A stretch of 64,000 nucleotides of DNA from Aliamphritea ceti (GTDB lineage: Bacteria > Pseudomonadota > Gammaproteobacteria > Pseudomonadales > Balneatricaceae). Shown piece by piece: positions 59,571 through 64,000 of this stretch; position 1 is the first letter of the stretch; each line of letters begins with the position of its first letter. Made by a program: the position numbers and the translations under genes. Location: NCBI RefSeq assembly GCF_024347215.1, contig NZ_AP025282.1, positions 3,596,001 to 3,660,000 on the forward strand. The letters run 5' to 3'. The notes below the pieces were generated by a model, which ran no database searches, had not been told where the DNA came from, and was given only the letters and a program-made list of their open reading frames with translations.

Positions 59571-59894
59571 ACTCTCAGCTCTCTTTGTAAAAATCAGTCT
59601 TAAAAGCCATGCTCATCTGCTCTTATCAGACACTCTTCTTAAACGCATTCCTCAGATTATTTACCTTCATCTGTTCACATAACTGACAGCCTTACACTGC
59701 CCGCTATTTCTACATTTAGGCCTTTAGCGCTCTGCTGATATATCACCTGTGCATAAAAAATGCACAAATATTCATTTGACATTTTAATTTTGTGATCACA
59801 AAATAAATTCAGAATTTAAGAACAATCCTTCGGGAAAAACATAACAAACAAACCTGCGCTGGTGTCGTACACCTGCCGAAACAGGAGATCAGAG
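59571..59894. promoter_or_regulatory. Control region of the putrescine transaminase gene
   Basis: 324 bases without a gene. It contains promoter elements TTGACA (59776-59781) and CAAAAT (59799-59804) with 17-base spacing, and a GntR palindrome inside the spacer. Confidence 0.6.
59788..59803. promoter_or_regulatory. GntR operator 3 inside the spuC promoter
   Basis: TTTTGTGATCACAAAA is a perfect 16-bp palindrome lying between the -35 and -10 boxes, so binding would occlude RNA polymerase. Confidence 0.75.
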
Positions 59895-61265
59895 ATGTCA
59901 CAGCAAACCAGCAGTCAGGAAATCCAGTCCCTTGACCGGGAACACCACATTCATCCGTTCAGCAACACTGGTGCTCTGAAGCAGCAAGGCACCCGGGTGA
60001 TCGAAAAAGCCGAAGGTGTATACCTTTGGGACGGTGACGGTAACAAAATCATTGATGGTATGGCGGGCCTCTGGTGTGTGAACCTGGGATACGGCCGTCA
60101 GGAACTGGTAGACGCAGCAGCAACACAAATGCAGCAGTTGCCGTATTACAATACCTTCTTCAAAACCACCCACGCCCCTGCTGCAAAGCTGGCTAAAGCC
60201 ATCGCAGAAGTTACACCGGGTGATCTGAACCACATTTTCTTTGCAGGCTCAGGTTCTGAAGCAGTAGATACAATTATCCGCCTGGTCCGTCAGTACTGGT
60301 GCATTGAGAAAAAACCTTACCGCAATATTATTATCAGCCGTGAAAACGCTTATCACGGCAGTACTCTGGCAGGTGCCAGCCTGGGTGGTATGGGCGGCAT
60401 GCACAAACAAGGCGCTCCCGGTGTTCCGGGTATCGAACATATCCGCCAGCCATACTGGTATGGTGAAGCTGGTGATATGAGCGAAGAAGAATTCGGTATT
60501 GCCTGTGCACAGGCACTGGAAGACAAGATTCTTGAGGTCGGCCCGGACAACGTCGCGGCCTTTATCGGTGAACCAATTCAGGGCGCTGGCGGCGTTATCG
60601 TGCCACCGGCTAATTACTGGCAGGAAATTCAGAAGATCTGCCGTAAATACGACATCCTGCTAGCCGCCGATGAAGTGATCTGTGGTTTTGGCCGCACCGG
60701 CAACTGGTTCGGCAGCGACACTCTGGATATTCAGCCAGATATCATGTCGATGGCGAAAGGCCTGTCTTCCGGCTATCTGCCAATTTCTGCTGTCGCTATC
60801 GGTGACCGTATTGCCAATGCGCTGATTAATCACGATGATGACTTCAACCACGGCTTCACCTATTCAGGCCATCCGGCTGCTGCCGCAGTGGCGCTGGAAA
60901 ACATCCGTATCATGAAAGAAGAAAATATCGTTGAGTACGTAGCTAACGATATTGGACCTTACTTTCAGAAGAAGCTGCGGGATACACTGGCAGATCACCC
61001 TCTGGTAGGCCACATTGAAGGGGTAGGCCTGGTCGCCGGTATTGCCCTGATGAAAGACAAGACCAACAAAACCCCTTTCGGGGATGACGTTGATGTTGGC
61101 ATGATCTGTCGTGACCATTGCTTTGCGAACAATCTGATCATGCGTGCGGTCGGCAGCCGAATGGTACTGTCGCCACCATTGATTATCAGCCATGCTGAAG
61201 TTGATGAAATCTGTGAAAAAGCAAAATTATGCTTTGATAAAACCCTGGAGTCTGTCGCAGAATAA
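59895..61265 (+). CDS. spuC: Putrescine (polyamine):pyruvate aminotransferase
   Basis: A 456-residue class III PLP transaminase of the SpuC type, which moves the amino group of putrescine to pyruvate in the putrescine-to-GABA route. DREHHIHPFSNTGALKQQGTRVI at the N terminus, GLWCVNLGYGRQELV, FFAGSGSEAVDTIIRLVRQYW and PLP Lys in SMAKGLSSGYLPIS are diagnostic. I start at the ATG at 59895 with AGGAG upstream. The GntR operator at its promoter and the divergent pot operon support polyamine use. No 4-aminobutanal dehydrogenase is in view. Confidence 0.93.
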   Translation: MSQQTSSQEIQSLDREHHIHPFSNTGALKQQGTRVIEKAEGVYLWDGDGNKIIDGMAGLWCVNLGYGRQELVDAAATQMQQLPYYNTFFKTTHAPAAKLAKAIAEVTPGDLNHIFFAGSGSEAVDTIIRLVRQYWCIEKKPYRNIIISRENAYHGSTLAGASLGGMGGMHKQGAPGVPGIEHIRQPYWYGEAGDMSEEEFGIACAQALEDKILEVGPDNVAAFIGEPIQGAGGVIVPPANYWQEIQKICRKYDILLAADEVICGFGRTGNWFGSDTLDIQPDIMSMAKGLSSGYLPISAVAIGDRIANALINHDDDFNHGFTYSGHPAAAAVALENIRIMKEENIVEYVANDIGPYFQKKLRDTLADHPLVGHIEGVGLVAGIALMKDKTNKTPFGDDVDVGMICRDHCFANNLIMRAVGSRMVLSPPLIISHAEVDEICEKAKLCFDKTLESVAE

Positions 61266-61298
61266 CCACAGACCAGAGCGTTTTCGGAGATAACTATT

Positions 61299-62102
61299 AT
61301 GCAGGCACTTCAACACCGCAGTCAGGATCCCTATTCTGCCCGCTTAATTGCCGGCTTGATTGATCATATCCGTTTACGCTCTTTCCCTCAGGTACTCAGT
61401 GAGTACCTGGAGGCACTCTGCCAATTCGACTCTATTCTTTGTATTACCTATAAACAATCATTCCGGCCGATCATAATCCATCCGCAAGATCCGGATCAGC
61501 ACAGCCCGGCTTTGCACCGCTATATCGAACATTCCTATATTCTCGATCCGATTTACACATCCATTCAACAAGGTGTAAATGAAGGCATCTGCCGACAGGC
61601 GGACGTTGCCCCTGAAGGCTTTGAAACCAGCGATTACTATCAGGACTGTTACAAAAACTTCGACTTTGTAGATGAGATCAATCTGCTGGTTAACCTCGGA
61701 CAGGACGTCTGCTTCGCAGTATGTCTGGGTCGCAAGTCCAGGCTGGGAACCATTACCCGTAGTGAACTGAACCGCCTGCAGGAAGCCTTACCGGTTATCA
61801 GCTCACTTATCCGGCAATTCTGGTTATCTCAGGCCAGTGAATACACCCGTCACGAAAAAGCCGAAGGTGCCATCGCCCAGGCACTAAGCAGTTTTGGTCA
61901 GGGCGTACTTACTCAGCGGGAACAGCAAATCGCCGGCCTGATTCTGCAGGGACACTCCTCCAAATCGATTGCGGATAACCTCAACATCAGCGCCGGGACT
62001 GTTAAAGTTCACCGGAAAAATATCCACGCCCGTCTGAAAACATCTACACAGTCAGAAATATTCACCCTGTTCCTGGCGCACCTGAAAGCTATTGATAGCT
62101 AG
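61299..62102 (+). CDS. LuxR-type transcriptional regulator
   Basis: A 267-residue regulator with a C-terminal LuxR helix-turn-helix (LTQREQQIAGLILQGHSSKSIADNLNISAGTVKVHRKNIHARL) at about 205-250. The N-terminal ~190 residues do not show the acyl-homoserine-lactone-binding pattern or a receiver domain; they may be a GAF-like or novel sensor. This architecture, next to polyamine/amino-acid transaminases, is common in Pseudomonas and relatives. CGGAG precedes the ATG. It is 34 bases downstream of spuC, so probably in the same transcript. Confidence 0.88.
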   Translation: MQALQHRSQDPYSARLIAGLIDHIRLRSFPQVLSEYLEALCQFDSILCITYKQSFRPIIIHPQDPDQHSPALHRYIEHSYILDPIYTSIQQGVNEGICRQADVAPEGFETSDYYQDCYKNFDFVDEINLLVNLGQDVCFAVCLGRKSRLGTITRSELNRLQEALPVISSLIRQFWLSQASEYTRHEKAEGAIAQALSSFGQGVLTQREQQIAGLILQGHSSKSIADNLNISAGTVKVHRKNIHARLKTSTQSEIFTLFLAHLKAIDS

Positions 62103-62240
62103 ACTGGCTAACAAGCCTGTTTTATAACGGGTTTTAAAACACGCTTTATCCCCATAGACATAAAACAGCAGCAATATTTGTACTGCAACTCAGCTGTACA
62201 TTGCTTAGAATAGCCGCCGAACCTCAACGGAATGATACTG

Positions 62241-62861
62241 ATGTCCATTGCCCTGCTATCGCTGTTTATCCCAACATTTTTCTTTGTCTCGATTACACCC
62301 GGGATGTGCATGACTTTGTCACTGACACTAGGCATGTCGATTGGTGTGCGTCGCAGCCTGCATATGATGTGGGGCGAACTGCTTGGCGTAGGTTTGGTAG
62401 CAGCAGCGGCCGCATTAGGTGTTGCCACGCTGATGCTACAGTTTCCGGAAGCCTTTATATTTCTCAAATATGCCGGCGGCGCATACCTGGCCTGGATAGG
62501 CTGGCAAATGTGGCAGTCCCGCGGCAAGCTGGTGTTGCCTGAAGATGGCTCTACTCCAATAAAGCAAAGCCCGTTACAACTGGCTGGCAACGGCTTTATT
62601 ACCGCTGTTGCTAACCCCAAAGGCTGGGCGTTTTTCGTTACGCTGTTGCCGCCATTTCTCGATAACAGTCAGTCGCTCGCACCACAGCTGGCAAGCCTGA
62701 TAGCAGTAATTCTGACGCTGGAGTTTATCTGTCTACTGATCTATGCCAGTGGCGGTAAAGCGCTACGCCACCTGCTAATGAATAAGAACAACGTCAAGCT
62801 GATGAACCGCATTGCCGGTTCACTGATGATTGGCGTTGGCGTATGGCTCGCCTTTGGCTGA
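62241..62861 (+). CDS. LysE/RhtB-family amino-acid exporter
   Basis: A 206-residue inner-membrane exporter with six hydrophobic segments. LFIPTFFFVSITPGMCMTLSLTLGMSIGVRRS and GAYLAWIGWQMWQS, plus NPKGWAFFVTLLPPFLD in the middle, are typical of RhtB-like exporters of amino acids or derivatives. I prefer the ATG at 62241 (GGA nine bases upstream) to the ATG at 62232. It is 139 bases downstream of the LuxR-type gene and 35 bases upstream of a LysO-like exporter. Confidence 0.88.
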   Translation: MSIALLSLFIPTFFFVSITPGMCMTLSLTLGMSIGVRRSLHMMWGELLGVGLVAAAAALGVATLMLQFPEAFIFLKYAGGAYLAWIGWQMWQSRGKLVLPEDGSTPIKQSPLQLAGNGFITAVANPKGWAFFVTLLPPFLDNSQSLAPQLASLIAVILTLEFICLLIYASGGKALRHLLMNKNNVKLMNRIAGSLMIGVGVWLAFG

Positions 62862-62895
62862 TAACAATCATCTCTCCTGGTAGATACATTCGATT

Positions 62896-63819
62896 ATGAC
62901 CGTACTTCTGACCCTTGGCCCATTACTTCTGGCCATGATTCTCGGCTACATGATACCCGTCCGCGCACTGACGAATGCCCGCGTTAATCAGGGCCTGACC
63001 TGGCTAACGAATATAATTCTGGCATTTGTTGGCTTCGGCATTGGTAGCCTTGAACAGCTGGAAACTAAGCTCAGTGTCGCCGGCTATAACGCGCTATGGC
63101 TGTTCTTACTGATTACTGCATTTAACATTTCAGCGCTGTACATAAGCGGCCGAATGCTGGATAAAGCACACCGTAACCAGTCGCAGGAAAACACTAAAGC
63201 GATCCCGTTCAACTGGCAGAACCTAAGTGGTGCATTGCAGACGGTCGCCTGGGCTCTGGCTGGCGGTATTGCAGGTTATGCACTGCAACACCCTTTGCAC
63301 GCTCTTGATCAGATAATTATCTGGCTACTCTATATCCTGCTGTTTCTGGTTGGTCGTCAGCTCTATCTGGGTAATTACCGACTGCGTAAGTTGTTTCTCA
63401 ATCCTCAGGGGCTGATCATCGCTGCGGTGACTATTATCAGTACCCTGATTGCCGGCATCTTCGGTGCCTGGATTCTGGATTTGCAGCTTCGGGAAGGCCT
63501 TGCCGTTGTATCTGGCTTTGGCTGGTATAGCCTGACAGGCATTCTGCTAACAGGTATGGGATCACCGGTATTAGGAACCACAGCCTTCTTACTGGACCTT
63601 GGCCGGGAAGTAGCAGCCCTGATACTGATTCCTTTCCTTAGCCGGCTCAGCTGTCATGTGAACGTAGGTTACAGCGGTGCGACCGCACTGGATTTCACTC
63701 TGCCTCTGCTAGCGAAGTGTCATGGCGCCAGCGTGATTCCTAATGCGATTGCCAGCGGCTTTATTCTTAGCCTTGCCGTCCCTATTCTGGTACCGCTGTT
63801 GTACTCATTAAATCTGTAA
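62896..63819 (+). CDS. lysO: LysO-family lysine exporter (YbjE-like)
   Basis: A 307-residue inner-membrane protein of the LysO family, which exports L-lysine in E. coli. The family blocks GLTWLTNIILAFVGFGIGSL near residue 33, GLAVVSGFGWYSLTGILLTGMGSPVLGTTAFLLDLGREVAALILIPFL near 205-250, and GYSGATALDFTLPLLAKCHG near the C terminus are present. About eight membrane segments. It follows the RhtB-type exporter closely, so the pair may export amino acids together; lysine specificity rests on family membership only. Confidence 0.88.
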   Translation: MTVLLTLGPLLLAMILGYMIPVRALTNARVNQGLTWLTNIILAFVGFGIGSLEQLETKLSVAGYNALWLFLLITAFNISALYISGRMLDKAHRNQSQENTKAIPFNWQNLSGALQTVAWALAGGIAGYALQHPLHALDQIIIWLLYILLFLVGRQLYLGNYRLRKLFLNPQGLIIAAVTIISTLIAGIFGAWILDLQLREGLAVVSGFGWYSLTGILLTGMGSPVLGTTAFLLDLGREVAALILIPFLSRLSCHVNVGYSGATALDFTLPLLAKCHGASVIPNAIASGFILSLAVPILVPLLYSLNL

Positions 63820-63950
63820 AAAATACAAAAATAGTCATCTATCTACACATTTTGGCTATTAGTATTTAGTTTATTGAATCGCTAAAATGGCCATAGAGAA
63901 CAGCCCTGTCCAATAAGAACGACAGAGCTAAGAGTGGTCCTAATAACAGA

Positions 63951-64000
63951 ATGGATGTAACTGTGGCAGAAACTGTTTCAAAATATTACCGGGTGGCCGG
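63951..64000 (+). CDS. Possible start of an unidentified gene at the right edge
   Basis: From the ATG at 63951 an open frame runs to the window end (MDVTVAETVSKYYRVAG). A GTG at 63963 in the same frame is an alternative start. There is no strong Shine-Dalgarno. The piece is too short to identify. Confidence 0.35.
   Translation, partial: MDVTVAETVSKYYRVA

Noticed and set aside
61299..62102. Quorum-sensing LuxR receptor
   Set aside because: The N-terminal domain lacks the recognisable acyl-homoserine-lactone-binding pattern and no LuxI-type gene is nearby.

Overview
The window looks like chromosomal DNA of a marine gammaproteobacterium of the Oceanospirillaceae/Oceanospirillales type. Many proteins (RadD, MscS, PpiC, DUF2058, AspA, DsdA, RsuA, LysO) closely match gammaproteobacterial families, base composition is moderate, and the content is dominated by uptake and catabolism of amino acids and polyamines. 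I see no rRNA, tRNA, CRISPR array, insertion sequence or prophage gene. A receiver-domain gene is cut at the left edge and a possible unidentified gene starts at the right edge. The organism assignment is inference from protein resemblance.

Layout. 1-9.0 kb: two related pseudo-receiver proteins, MscS, RadD, a SUKH protein, a peroxiredoxin, a MarR-GNAT/AzlC/AzlD operon with a near-perfect operator, two small unknown genes and PpiC. 9.1-14.4 kb: a LysR regulator divergent from a flavodoxin/cytochrome b561/YceI operon, two cold-shock genes, DUF2058 and a DUF938 methyltransferase. 14.5-20.7 kb: a two-component system (periplasmic-binding-domain kinase plus NtrC-type regulator), then aspartase and an acidic amino-acid symporter behind a textbook sigma-54 promoter with three upstream palindromes. 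20.7-27.8 kb: a secreted SUMF1-fold protein, an unknown exported protein, a giant indolepyruvate:ferredoxin oxidoreductase with a leucine/phenylalanine/valine dehydrogenase, and a VOC protein.

28-45.3 kb is a serine/glycine/alanine island. The reverse strand carries glyA-gcvH-gcvP and sdaA. The forward strand carries an XRE-cupin regulator, an Na+/alanine-glycine symporter, gcvT and lipA. Then follow alr, ridA and dadA (reverse), divergent from an Lrp-type regulator and dsdA. Together they would import glycine, alanine and serine, racemise or oxidise D-alanine, deaminate L- and D-serine, mop up 2-aminoacrylate-type imines (RidA) and feed one-carbon units through the glycine cleavage system. 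Its intergenic regions are unusually structured: a shared 16-bp palindrome upstream of sdaA and the symporter, a four-hairpin spacer between gcvH and gcvP, and an inverted-repeat-bounded array of four 15-bp repeats upstream of gcvT.

45.4-64 kb: a quinone-reductase-like MDR, an SDR, a TauE exporter, a beta-alanine-type transaminase, an XRE-cupin regulator with a molybdopterin oxidoreductase, an RsuA pseudouridine synthase bracketed by a duplicated 3' end of that oxidoreductase, an M24 peptidase, an orphan BLUF photoreceptor, a PotGHI-type polyamine importer, a GntR regulator with GTGATCAC-core operators, a SpuC-like putrescine transaminase, a LuxR-type regulator, a LysE/RhtB exporter and a LysO exporter.

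The strongest candidates for undescribed biology are the regulatory elements: the sigma-54 enhancer triplet, the gcvT repeat/hairpin element, the gcvH-gcvP structured spacer, the XRE-cupin palindrome regulon, and the three 31-bp-phased repeats upstream of the indolepyruvate oxidoreductase.
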